Of a stretch of DNA of 64,000 bases, positions 1 through 10,285 are shown piece by piece. Made by a program: the position numbers and the translations under genes. Every line of letters begins with the position of its first letter. Position 1 is the first letter of the stretch. The notes below the pieces were generated by a model. The model was not told the DNA's origin, made no database searches, and worked only from the letters and a program-made list of their open reading frames with translations. The stretch covers positions 124,001 to 188,000 of the forward strand of contig NW_023501087.1 of the NCBI RefSeq assembly GCF_014066305.1. Direction: 5' to 3'. This DNA comes from Letharia columbiana. Taxonomy: Eukaryota > Ascomycota > Lecanoromycetes > Lecanorales > Parmeliaceae.

Positions 1-723
1 CCTCCTGCAACGTCGTATATATCCTCGTCAAACTTCCAAAGAGGTAGTTAAAGACCTGCATCACCAACGTATTTTAGCTGCCGACCCCAATAAACCCATA
101 AGCGCCAGCCTCACAACCCTCACTCACCATAAAAGCGCTCAACTGCCCAGTCCCCCCTCACTATAGATGGTCCAGACCTGCGGCAGCTTTGACGCTACCC
201 CCAACAGCCCCGCTCCCATTTGTGCATATGTCAACGTCTGCATGTCGATCACGCCCTCATTGAACAGCGAATAACCCGCCGAAGCCAGAGCAGCCACGAA
301 GACGGCCGCCAGAACCGTTTGGCCCGTATACCGCAGCACCAATAGACTGATTACGACGTTCTGCGCAGCGATCATCGCCGTTTCCCCATACGTATTGAAC
401 GGAAACCCATTGCGCGCGCTATAGGCCAAGGTCGTCAACAGCGCGGAGGTCTCGAGGGCGTAGGAGAGGAACGAGATCCCGGCTCCGGATTGTGAGGACA
501 GGAGTTTGATGATCTGAGGGACCTTGACGACGGAGGAGCCGGCGACCGTGGCGATCCCGAGAGCTTTGGACACGGCGAGCTTCAGGCATTGTGTGGAAGT
601 GAGGTCGATGTCGAGGATGAGGTTTTGGTAGCAGTCGGGCCCGATGAGGGAGACGCCGAAGTCGCGGATGGGGGCAGGAAGGGAGTGGGTGAGGGGTTTG
701 ATGGTGGTGCGGAGGGCGTCCAT
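1..723 (-). CDS. MPDU1: MPDU1/Lec35-like PQ-loop protein, 3' end cut by window, apparent frameshift
   Basis: Homolog of mannose-P-dolichol utilization defect 1, an ER membrane protein needed for use of dolichol-linked mannose and glucose in glycan assembly. The start is the ATG at 723 (MDALRTT), giving the usual family length. Two PQ-loop segments are visible: SVVKVPQIIKLLSS (first) and GVASKLPQVWTIYSEG (second), separated by hydrophobic stretches. After the second PQ loop the frame closes at 139, but the next codons in another frame read GTGQLSAFM. After an intron at 56-127 (donor GTGAGT, acceptor TGCAG) the sequence reads VFNYLFGSLTR, the conserved continuation. One base is missing in a C6 run (152-157 on plus). 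Exons are therefore 1-55 and 128-723, with a frame break near 152. The break may be an assembly error or a true mutation. Family assignment is firm; the missing base is inferred. Confidence 0.82.
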
Positions 724-1017
724 TATTGTGAGATGCGTGGACGGTTGGCAAGAGGTGGATGTGATGAGCTGACCTTTTAATAAGGCTCGAAGAATGACAG
801 GGTCGGTCAGCCCTACGGCGCAAAGACAAGGCCCCTTTTCAAAAGCCTCAAAAAGCCACAGATAGCCTTGCTTCATGGTCAATATGAGACTTCTTAGTAA
901 GTTGGAAGTGTGTTTAATGTTCTTCAGTACTTGCAAATAACCACTGCCTCTATCCTAAACCGAGGACTTTGACCACCGAAGACACAAGAACACCAGCATA
1001 CACATATCATATCTCCT

Positions 1018-2914
1018 TCACAGCTTCATTCCTAGGGCCTTGTGCACCCTCAGTGCCTGTCTGATGCTGAGATCCAGCATGATCTCCTCGCTGCCACCAG
1101 GAATCGCGTAAGCTCGGACGTCGCGGTATAATCTCTCGACCTTGGCACCTTGTCCACCACGGCTGTAGCTGAGTCCACCGAAGATCTGACTTGCCTCCCT
1201 AGCACAGAACTCAAAGGTCACCGTGGCCTGGGCTTTCAAGCCCGCAATAGCACCACCAAGCTTCAACATGGCCTCGGTCTCCTGCATGACGTTGCACTGG
1301 TAGATCAGATTCTCCATCCAGTTGTAAGAGGCTTCGATCTGGCGAGCCATGTGTGCAAGCTTGAGCCGGATGACAGGGTGGTCGATGAGCTTCTTGCCGA
1401 AAGTGCGGCGCTTGTGAGCATACTTGACAGACTCTTCGTAACAGACGCGGGAGAAACGAATGCATTGGATGATTATGCCTATTCGCTCGTGGTTGAAGTT
1501 GGTCATAATGACTAAAGAAGAGCGTTAGCGTTGTCATTGCAGAAGTAAGAAATATGATCTTACCCTTAAACCCTTGGTTCTCTTTGCTTAGCAGATTCTC
1601 CACCGGTACTTTAACGTCCTCGAACGTCACATATGTGGTTCCACTAGCCCATACACCCTGGCAGTCCATCTTCCTGGTGCTGACACCACCGTGCTCGCGC
1701 TCAATAAGCAGCGCTGACACACCGTTCATACCTTCACCACCAGTTCGGACCGCAGTTGTGAAGTAATCGCACCACACGCCGTTTGTGATCCACTTTTTCT
1801 CGCCGTTCACGATGTAGTGCTTGCCATCTTCGGTAAGCTTAGCTTCGCAAGTCAGATTGGCAACATCACTTCCAGCATCTGGCTCGGTAATAGCCAGACA
1901 TATTCTCTTGTCCCCATTCAGGATGCCGGGTAATATCCGATCGACGAGGGGCTTCTTGCCGAACTTGACCAAGGGAGGGCATCCGATGCCAAATCCTCCG
2001 ATCAGGTTCCATACAAGACCACCGCTGCCTGCTCTCGATATCTCGTCCGTCAAAAGCATTTCGTGGAAGAGGTCCCAGTCTTCAGGCTTCACGCTCTTGA
2101 CCCGGTGATCGGTGTAATTAGTAGGATATTTGTGTAGGCCCATCAGACCTGCCAGGTAGCCACGCTCGCCCATCTGCTTGTAGATTTTGTCTGGCACTTT
2201 CTTGGCTTCATCCCATTCCGTAACGTAAGGTTCGATCTCATTGTCAACCCATTCGCGGACTTCCGCGCGGAGAGCAACGTGGGTCTCGTTGAAATAGGGA
2301 GAATGATACTAGACTTGAATTTCAGCCACGAAGACGTTTCCATGAATAGGATCATGCATACACTTTGATACCACGATGGATCCGCGTAGGGTATCATAGC
2401 CCCATACGGATCCATTGACTCTTTTACTTCCTCCACATCTTTCCCTGGGACTGGAGCTACGGCTCCGGACTCAGCTTGTGGTTTTACCTTCTCCTTAGCC
2501 TCCGTCTTCTTCTCAGCTGGTGGCGGTGTTGCAGGTGGAGTAGGAGGGGCGGCTTCTTTCTTCTTGCTGTCTAGGGATCCGACCAGTAATTGGGCTCGGT
2601 ATTTCTTAAGTATGCTCTCATTGTGATATTTCCAGAATTGTTTTGAGGCATCCTTGCCGGCCACCCGCTGGAGGACTAGGGCATAGCGAGTCAACAAACA
2701 CCCACTCAGGGGGCAGTTGCGGGAGGTGCTTACTTTTCTGACCTCCAGGATGTTCTTCTTGAAATTTGGTCAAGTCGTAAGCGTCGTCATCAACAATGAC
2801 CCTATTTAGAGTAATGTTAGAATGCGGTGAAACAGAAAATGGGCTCTATGCTAACCAGAGGTCGTCTTTCGTTTTGTGGCTAGCAACCTCATCTTTTGAA
2901 AAGATCTTGGACAT
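1018..2914 (-). CDS. Cytochrome b5 / acyl-CoA dehydrogenase fusion
   Basis: Predicted 559 aa from exons 2856-2914, 2734-2801, 2362-2675, 1564-2308 and 1018-1511 (minus); splice phases agree throughout. Residues 1-75 form a cytochrome b5-like heme domain with HPGG (37-40) and the second heme histidine in FWKYHN (about 60). A Pro/Lys/Glu-rich linker follows. The rest is a full acyl-CoA dehydrogenase with TEPDAGSD (FAD/substrate loop), KKWITNG, and the C-terminal YRDVRAYAIPGGSEEIM segment. The enzyme should oxidise an acyl-CoA to the enoyl-CoA with FAD. The b5 domain suggests electron transfer within one chain or membrane tethering, which is inference. This arrangement is known in fungi. Substrate chain length and compartment (mitochondrion or peroxisome) cannot be read from the sequence; the C-terminus GMKL is not a classic SKL. 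Confidence 0.9.
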
Positions 2915-3099
2915 TGTGAGAAAATGAATGAAAGGCGTCTATAGTCTATGTAGGGGGCTGACTGTAGCGAGAGAGGAAGGAAAGGAACAGAATGTCACTC
3001 AGTCAAATGCGGATGGATGGTGGAGACAAAGTGAAGGAGGAGATGCCTCGGCCGGAAATACCGTACTCGAGTAGTGAATCCCAACCCCCACCACCAATA

Positions 3100-3151
3100 C
3101 TCAGGGCGGTTTTTAATCTTTGGACACTTATCCTATTCTAGGTAGCCTTAT
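3100..3151 (+). repeat. Left terminal inverted repeat of the transposon
   Basis: Starts CTCAGGGCGGTTTTTAATC immediately after the TA at 3098-3099. It matches the reverse complement of 5063-5114 across about 50 bases with scattered substitutions and one-base gaps. Confidence 0.88.
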
Positions 3152-5062
3152 AATTTCGGACTTGCCTCGGCTTAAGTCCAGTAAATAAACAATCTAAACA
3201 AACAATTATTGTGAGCTATACACATTATTATAATATTTAATTCGTTTAATCATGCCTCGTAAGAAGTATAACTATAAGGCTAAAAATCTTGAAATTATTA
3301 ATCGATAGATGAGAGTGAGAATTAATTAAAGAATAAGTAATATAGCCCTAGTTAAAGTAGGGTATTCTCTATAAGAAATTAAGATAATTATATCGATACT
3401 CTTAAATTAACGATTAGTTATTACTATCGTAAGGCCTTGAAAATAGTCGAAGACTGGGATATTAATATTCTTTATAAGATTTATTATTAAGATCGCCCTC
3501 GCTTCGATCGTTTATTATATCTATTAGAAGCGGAGTAGAGAGGATTTTTAAGTATATTATTAGTACGCTAAAAATCGAAAAAGGTACTTTATAGTATATA
3601 AAAGAGCTAAATCTTCTTATTAAGCGCGATACAGACGGTAATTAAAAGCTTCTCTCGAAGTTACGCTTTAAGTAAATATATATAATTATAATTATAATAA
3701 GGAATTCTATTATTAAAAACCTAAATTGATGAATAAATATCGAGAGCTTCGAATGCCTTTATAAGGGCTTATTTTATTGGATTGGGTAAATAATATCGTT
3801 TTTAGACGAAGCTAAAGTTAAGTGTATTGAGTATAATCATCGAGCTATTTAGCGTCTCGAGAGAGGAAATAAGCTCGAAATTGATAGAACGGATTAATTA
3901 AGAGGATAATAAAGTTTATATATGATTTCTTAAGATCGCTTATAGTAAAAGTATAATTAATGAGGAAGGGAGCGGTTATAAGACAAAATCAACGGTAAAG
4001 AAAATTGATTTTCTTATAGAATAAGACTTAGAATGAGAAGAATGTGGCTAAAGAGGCTCTTATTATTAAGAATTATAAAAATTAAGAACTTTAAGCACTC
4101 GCATTTACCTCTCAAATACGTTCTAATGAGAATAAAGAGAATAATATTAGATGAAAGAAGCCTAGCCTAAAGCCTCAGTTCGAGATATATTTGAAATAAG
4201 CTACTAAGAAATAAGATAATAAAAGAAGTAGAGTAATATCTATCTATATAAGAAGAAGTCTTAAAAGAGAACGAAGGCTTACTAGAATTCTTCGAATCTT
4301 GCTTAATTAGAGTTATTCTATATATATAATATAGAATAAAGTAGATAATTATATAGAGAGTTCCCTTGAGGAATTTAGTAGTGGCGAGTTATATGATTCG
4401 AAGATTAGCCTTCTTATAGTTTAGATCTAAATTCTATTAAAAAGGCTTGGGATTATATGTTAAATATCTTTAAGACCGAAATTTCCATGTTAACAGTCGT
4501 GAGGAATTAATAACTACTTGAAATGAGGCTTAAAGGCTCTATTATAAGAGAAAATTGATAAATAGTTCGAGGTAATATAAAGATCCTTTAGAAGATACTT
4601 GATTATAAGGGATGTAACAACTTCTAAGGTTAGATTTCGCCTGAACGACGTTAATAGTACCCTCTACATAGGTATTACCTCCTGTTATTATTGAAATACT
4701 CTTGAAATAGCGCTAATACTTCCTTTAGCGATTTTTCTTCTTTAAAGCTTCGAATTATATCGATATCTTCAGCACGAATCTAGTCTAGAAATATACTTTC
4801 GAAGCTTTAAAAGTTATTTACCACCCTGTGTCATAGTATTGGACTGTCTTATTGAATTTTAACGTTGTTATTGAGTTGGGACGGCGGTGCGCGAGAGGAA
4901 ATTATTTTGCGTCTGAAGCTTGATTAGCTGGAAATTCTATATAGCTTCTTGAATACCTCAATTGGATATTTATAAACGAAATGAACGGTAGTAGTATTGT
5001 TTGGAGAGTACTTGAAGCTGTAGAGTGAAATGTATATAGAATGATTTGTGTGGGGCTCGGTG

Positions 5063-5114
5063 GTTCTAAGCTACTCCGAAACAGGATAAGTTCCAAGATT
5101 AAAACCGCCCTGAG
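5063..5114 (-). repeat. Right terminal inverted repeat of the transposon
   Basis: Read on the minus strand it begins CTCAGGGCGGTTTTAATC and later ACTTATCCTGTTTCGG, matching the left end. It is followed on plus by the TA duplication at 5115-5116. Confidence 0.88.
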
Positions 5115-5451
5115 TACTTAGGCGGTAATCGCCGCCATGTGGGCTCGCTTGACTTGCTTCAAATCACTCTGCCATTTTCCATTTTGGCATTCATATTGTG
5201 ATTGGGAAAAGTACTTTAAAGGTTTGTAGATGATGTTTGATTGGTCAAAATGCTCCTCGTGACTTGCGCCGCGGGCTGAGAATTGTGCCTCGGCTCACAT
5301 TTTTGCGGGCTGGAGTTCATGTCGTCAGTCATTCAGGTCATCCATCATTCTCTACCACAGTTCGGAGTGCACGTGAATATCATAGCAATTCCCGCTTTTC
5401 TTTGGTAAACTTTCCAACTTGGAGGGGAAATTGCCTTCAGCATCATCGAAG
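5115..5451. other. Intergenic, cupin gene upstream region
   Basis: Normal-composition DNA between the transposon and the cupin start. The transposon edge lies only about 340 bp from the ATG, so it may have been inserted in or next to the promoter. I see no clear regulatory motif. Confidence 0.5.
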
Positions 5452-5886
5452 ATGGCCGCTCCTGTCCAAGTCACCAAAGCCTCTGAGCTTCATACAAACA
5501 CCGGACAGACGGAAGGCATGGTTAGGCAAGGTGCAATTATTGACAAGTCGGACAGCATCAGCGCATCTGGTCCATCCCTTGAAAAGCCCCTATTGTGAGA
5601 ACCTAGGCTCAGACTTGCAGTCATGATCGCCAAACCCCACTCCTCCTCCGCCATCCATCATCACGGGCCCCAAGATACCGTGGTTTACTGCGTGCGCGGG
5701 CGAGGGGCAGTGGTTTCAGAAGGAGGGAAGAAGAAACAAGTCTTGGAAAAGGGAGACTTCGCATTGATACCGGCACATGCTGAGCATCAGGAAATCAACG
5801 ATGAAGACGAAGAAGTCGAATGGATCATAACAAGGAGTGGGCGAGTTCCTGTCGTTGAGAACCTAGAGGGTTGGGGTACGAGCTAA
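5452..5886 (+). CDS. Small single-domain cupin protein
   Basis: Two exons, 5452-5569 and 5621-5886, giving 127 aa. The intron has a weak donor (GTCCAT) and a good acceptor (TTGCAG). I chose it because it joins ...SDSISAS to VMIAKPHSSSAIHHHG in frame, restoring the cupin metal-binding motif. HHHG (exon 2 start) and HAEHQE (later histidine) are the two cupin motifs, with G-rich turns between (VRGRGAVVSEGG). The length is typical of fungal cupin-2 proteins of unknown substrate. A metal-dependent enzyme or small-molecule binding role is plausible, but no reaction can be assigned. Without the intron, the first exon's frame stops soon after. Confidence 0.8.
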
Positions 5887-6092
5887 GAGCGACCACATAG
5901 TTCGATAGATTCTACAACTTCTGTGTCTCGTTCCCTCAATAGTAGTGAGAAAGGTTCCCGCCCACCGTTGTTACCTCACCAGATGCCAGGGTCTGTCTAA
6001 GCCATGTGAAATACGAGGATGAGGCTGAACCGCCACGAGTGCGTATCGTATGTATGCTGGAAAAGCGAGGAAGAACATCCCATTGCACGGGA

Positions 6093-7680
6093 CTAGCTTG
6101 AATGTTCTGGACAGTAACCGCCAATGACCCATTTCTCCCACATCTTCCGCTGGGGATAAGTCACAGAGTGGCCGTTGTCCCCCAAATCATCTGCATTGAG
6201 CGCATGTGAACCATTCGAACATGTGCAGGAAGGTAGTGAAGCTGGCGTATCAGGCGACAAAGCAAGCTCATTCGCGTCAGGACCGTGATCGGTGTCAGCA
6301 TTACTGTTCTCGTCTGACTCATCGTCACTGTCGGCATCGAAGTCGCCATCGCTCGGATGGGTAGGGAAATCGTCTTCCTCGTCACTATCGCTTGACCCGA
6401 AGGCTATATCGTCAGGAACCTCCATACTGCCCTCCCAGGAATCATCGAAATGATTTGAGTAATCAATTCGACGGAGACTGACCCAGTCCAGCTGTTCCAT
6501 CTCGGTACGAAGAACTTGCAGAACGTCTTTCCACATGCTGTCCTCCTTGAGCAGCACATCGCGGAGACGTAAGCCTCTAAGAGTTTTGCTATGTCGTCTA
6601 GCGAGCCAAATAATCTCCCTTGCTTCCAGACGACAAGCTTGAATGCCAAAGGCACGAAGCTTGTCCCATTTGATATCGTGAAAGATGTCTTCGAGATTCA
6701 AGTCGAGCGGTGCACGGGAAGGGAATCCGATGTGCACAGCCTGTAGGTTCTTCGCTGCCAGGAATACCGCGCGGAAAAGGCCGGAGAGCTCTTGAACCCG
6801 GGTATTGAGGTCTGCACCATCCTCAAAATGTAGTTCAAGACAAGTGAGACCAGACGCAAATGAAGAGAACGTCTGGGGGATGTTCCGCTGAATAGCTAGC
6901 ATGCTCTGAGGGCTCATCATGGGCCCTGAGAATTTATTGAAAGATGATTGTGTGGACATTAGAGCTTCAGCGATAGTCTTCGTGGCATGATAACATGCAG
7001 GCGACCATCTCAAGTCTACCACGGGTTGTCCAGAAGGAGCGGCATTTGACCCATCTCGCTCCAACAATTCGAGCAAACGCTGATCGGCTTCATCTGTCAA
7101 ACGAAGGATCTGCACATGCTGAAGTGTTGTGAATGCTGCCATTGCTTTCTTCAGGATGCGAGTGTCTTCACCCGATCGTAGTATTTTTGTTTGATCCTTC
7201 TCTCTCGCTCGTAGGCTCGCAGCGTGCAAGGGGTCGAAGGCGTCGGCGGGCCTTGTGGAACGTATAAATTCACCAACCTGCAATCTGCCTTTGGTATTCG
7301 TCAGCTCCCGCATCATTTGGGGGCCCGAGTAACTTACTGTTACCGTAAAAGAGAGGAACCAAATAGCTAAACTTCCGTGTATTCTGTATAAGATGACCGT
7401 TGCTGCAAATTTCCTCCAACCTTCGAAAGCCCCGCGAGGAAAAACGAAGAGTGACCCTGGTGAACTGATAGGGAATCCCTAAGTCTGCAAATCTTCGACA
7501 CGTAAGTCTAAAACTTGCAATGTCTTGCGCTTGACATGGTAATGGCGGGCTTGGGAGCCGGAAGCTTTCGACGGAGAGGTATTCTCTCCGGTCTACGCTG
7601 ACGCAGCTTTGAGACTCTGATTCGATGTTGTCGAGGATTGCATTAAGAACTTCATTTGAGAGCTCCTGAATATTCGCCAT
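6093..7680 (-). CDS. F-box-like protein with acidic C-terminal tail
   Basis: Start at 7680 (MANIQELSNEVLNAILDNI), an F-box-like opening: ...LSNEVLNAIL... then ...ASFRLTCRRFADLGIPYQF. Such N-termini usually bind Skp1 in SCF ubiquitin ligases. One intron joins 7338-7680 to 6093-7288 (donor GTAAGT, acceptor chosen by phase as CAAAG), giving about 512 aa. The middle resembles irregular leucine-rich segments (LTCLELHFEDG, LRAFGIQACRLEAREI, LRGLRLRDVLL). The tail is strongly acidic (SDSDEEDDF, DADSDDESDENSN). No known substrate. The exact acceptor is uncertain by a few bases. Confidence 0.72.
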
Positions 7681-8584
7681 TGAGGCAACCACGACATCGA
7701 GCTTATAAAGAAACGATAGGAATAGCGCAGACGTCAATCATGTTGTGCCGATGATACTGTGGAGGCGGGGACGAAGTCCGACTACAAATGCCTCGAAGTT
7801 CAAAGCAAGGGGATAGGAATAGGATGTCAGACGACATCATGCCAACACACGGAGCAGAAGGAAGACGGACGGAACAGAAAGACGCACGTCGACGCAAAAA
7901 GAGGAACAGCGCTGCATGAAGTATAGGTCGACATGCGGTATGAGCGAATCATGGCTCTTCTTCCCCTCCACTCGAAGTCACATGATCGAAATCTCACCAT
8001 CGGGACTACCCTTCCCGCTGCAACTATTGACATGGATGGCTGTCAGGCGCTCCTGCTCGTACGGGAGACGGTCTGGATCGGGCAGCTTGTGCGTCGTGCA
8101 GGCCGTGCAGACTAAGCTCAGGATTTGCACGGCGCTTCCGCATCTGCGCAACTACAAATGGAGAGCGTTCCCCCAACATTATTTCTGATGACTTCGAATT
8201 CGCCGTCCATCTCCAAGCACAATTGGAAGCTATATATAGCTGAACACGAAGAGTGAACCAAGCAGGTTGAGATGCGCTGTCGAAGAAAGATCATTGGCAA
8301 CTGTGATCAATGCGTCTAGCCAGAATGGATCTAGCCCACACGTCTGGCGCTTCGGCCTACGAGCCAGGGTTGTTGTAGCATTTCCCAGCCTCCCAGGACA
8401 TCAAGTCCTGACAAGCTTGCGACTTCTTGATAAGCCCGAGGAGTTGGACATGGATGGCTTGCTGCAGGCGCTCATTGATTGGACAAGCTGTGGTCTCCCT
8501 GCAGCATCCCCACATTGCTGCAGAATGCAGGGATGGCAGCTAGCCAAGGTTGCGGCATTAGACTGTTACTGCTTGCAAATGCTT
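7681..8584. other. Intergenic
   Basis: Between the F-box gene start and the end of the PPAT gene. It must hold the F-box gene promoter and the PPAT 3' region. Short open frames here are not gene-like, and I see no repeat or motif worth naming. Confidence 0.5.
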
Positions 8585-9862
8585 TCAATTTGATCGGACT
8601 TGCTTGCTGTCTCCGCTAGATCTGTCAAATTTTGTGGCAGATTTCTCGTGTATCCTGCGTCTGATATCTGTGCTGCTGATCTTGCCCTGGAACTTGTCGT
8701 CTGCGCGATCCCGGCTGTCACCATCAGCCTCCCCAGCCTCGAGCACATCAACTTCGAAAACCTCTAGAGCAGACCACCCCTTTTCTCCTCTTTTGTCGTT
8801 TACCACTTGCCCTCCGCCCTTAGTTTCTGCGGAGAGGACAAGCGCCGTAATCGTTTCGTCGGTGATTGTGGGTCCACATGGATCAAAAATCTCCACGTAT
8901 TTGATGATCAATCCGGATTTGAGCGTGTTATGGACTTCTCTGCCGTGAGGCGAGTTGCTCTCGACATGCCGTAAATTGTCCAGTACATGGCTAAGCGAGA
9001 AAAGCCCCAATATTCCAAGCAGAAACTCCTGGACGGCAAGCTGACGCTCTGGGAAGTCTTCTAGTTCCTCTCTAAAGTTTTTGTTTTTAAGAAGTTCATC
9101 GCCAGTGATTCCAATCGTCAAGCACGCTCCCCGGATGGATCTCGGATCGAGAACAAGTGCTGTCATTGTAAGGAGCAGCTTGTGGCCAACATGAAGATGG
9201 TCAAAGGTACCTCCCACCGCAATGGAACAATGGCAACCAGATGAAATCTCTTGGAAAGCGTTTTGCGGAGAGCTTTGGTGAATGCTAAGGCCTCCTGGAA
9301 GCCTTTCAATTTCAATCTGGTTACTGCTCATAGTCTCGTCTGAGGACCCTCCCCTTATGCGGAGGAAGTCCTGAAGCAGACTTTCCGCCGGCTCGCTCTC
9401 CAGGGAGCATAAGCGTTGCCATGCTCGGTCACTTCCTGCCAAAGTTTGCAGATCACCGAATGGTTGGAGGCGTTGAAAAGCCTTAGGACGAGCGGGTTGA
9501 TGCTGGTTGGTTAGGCCTCTATGGAAGATGATCAGACGAACATCAACATCGTTATCGTACTGTAGATCAATGGAATTCTCCGTGCAGATTACGCAGATCA
9601 GTCTATACATTAGTCCCAAAAGCCTCTGTATTTTTGAGTATCGAAAGATCTGCTCATCTTCGTAAGCAATGGCAACATCCAAAACCACATCGAATGATCC
9701 GGCCGAGGCATTGGATGCCATTTGCAAAACTTGAGTCAGACTTTGTCCATATGCAACCCGTAAGGCATTGAGCGATATCTCGGAGGGTGGACGAGGAAGT
9801 AACAGCAGCCACAGTGGGCTGGACTCAGGGCCGTCAGCCATGCCAAGATAGGCGATAGACAA
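8585..9862 (-). CDS. cab4: Phosphopantetheine adenylyltransferase (CoA synthesis)
   Basis: Single exon, 425 aa. It catalyses transfer of AMP from ATP to 4'-phosphopantetheine, giving dephospho-CoA, the fourth step of CoA synthesis. The cytidylyltransferase-fold core is clear: AVGGTFDHLHVGHK at about residues 215-228 holds the (T/H)xGH nucleotide site, ITGDELLKNK follows, and ISSTDIRRRI near the C-terminus is the second signature (SSTxxR). As in other fungal enzymes there is a long N-terminal extension (about 210 residues) before the catalytic domain, and no dephospho-CoA kinase domain, unlike the animal fusion. A second in-frame Met lies 7 codons in (MADGPES). It is divergent from the next gene, with a shared 420 bp upstream region. 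Confidence 0.88.
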   Translation of the reverse strand: MSIAYLGMADGPESSPLWLLLLPRPPSEISLNALRVAYGQSLTQVLQMASNASAGSFDVVLDVAIAYEDEQIFRYSKIQRLLGLMYRLICVICTENSIDLQYDNDVDVRLIIFHRGLTNQHQPARPKAFQRLQPFGDLQTLAGSDRAWQRLCSLESEPAESLLQDFLRIRGGSSDETMSSNQIEIERLPGGLSIHQSSPQNAFQEISSGCHCSIAVGGTFDHLHVGHKLLLTMTALVLDPRSIRGACLTIGITGDELLKNKNFREELEDFPERQLAVQEFLLGILGLFSLSHVLDNLRHVESNSPHGREVHNTLKSGLIIKYVEIFDPCGPTITDETITALVLSAETKGGGQVVNDKRGEKGWSALEVFEVDVLEAGEADGDSRDRADDKFQGKISSTDIRRRIHEKSATKFDRSSGDSKQVRSN

Positions 9863-10285
9863 TAACAGCTCAAGGGAACTTTGACTTCAAGCTGGAGCCT
9901 GACAACGTTGCTTCTATTGGAAGTGGTTCAAGTGGACAATGTTAGAAAAACGCGAGGTAAGGCCGTAAGGTCTCGTCTTTCGCGCCAAGCGCGCTTGCAA
10001 TCGCAGTCTTTCGATCTTCAACAGAGCGAAGTGAAGATGAGGAGCAAAGCAAAGCTTTTCTTTGATCGTCCATATCTGAAGCAACGCCATACTCATCAGA
10101 TGGACTCTCAGCAACACCGGCTCCTGTAGTAGCAGCACAATGTCATTTCACAGCCACGAACACTCCACGTCTGCCCAACCTGATAACGTGACAGGCCTGG
10201 CCGGTGGATCGTATCAAAGTAGCAACCTTTTGCCCCATAAGAAACGACGGATACTTATACGGTAACAGCAAACCAAGGCTCCAGT
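9863..10285. promoter_or_regulatory. Divergent upstream region, PPAT / WD40 gene
   Basis: Holds the 5' regions of two genes transcribed away from each other, so both promoters must lie in these 420 bases. I see no convincing TATA element. Confidence 0.45.

Larger units (their letters stand above)
3100..5114. mobile_element. Degenerate Tc1/mariner-type DNA transposon, RIP-like decay
   Basis: A 2.0 kb block bounded by imperfect inverted repeats of about 50 bp that begin CTCAGGGCGGTTTT and are flanked on both sides by TA (3098-3099 and 5115-5116). TA is the target duplication of the Tc1/mariner superfamily, and the length fits the Fot1/pogo-like fungal group. The interior is very AT-rich. In 3301-3420 I count no CpA and only two TpG but more than twenty TpA, as expected after RIP. 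An ATG at 3252 opens a short stretch (MPRKKYNYKAK), but stops are frequent in all frames, so no transposase is encoded. The right 250 bp are less degraded. Superfamily is inferred from ends and duplication, not from a readable DDE domain. Confidence 0.85.
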
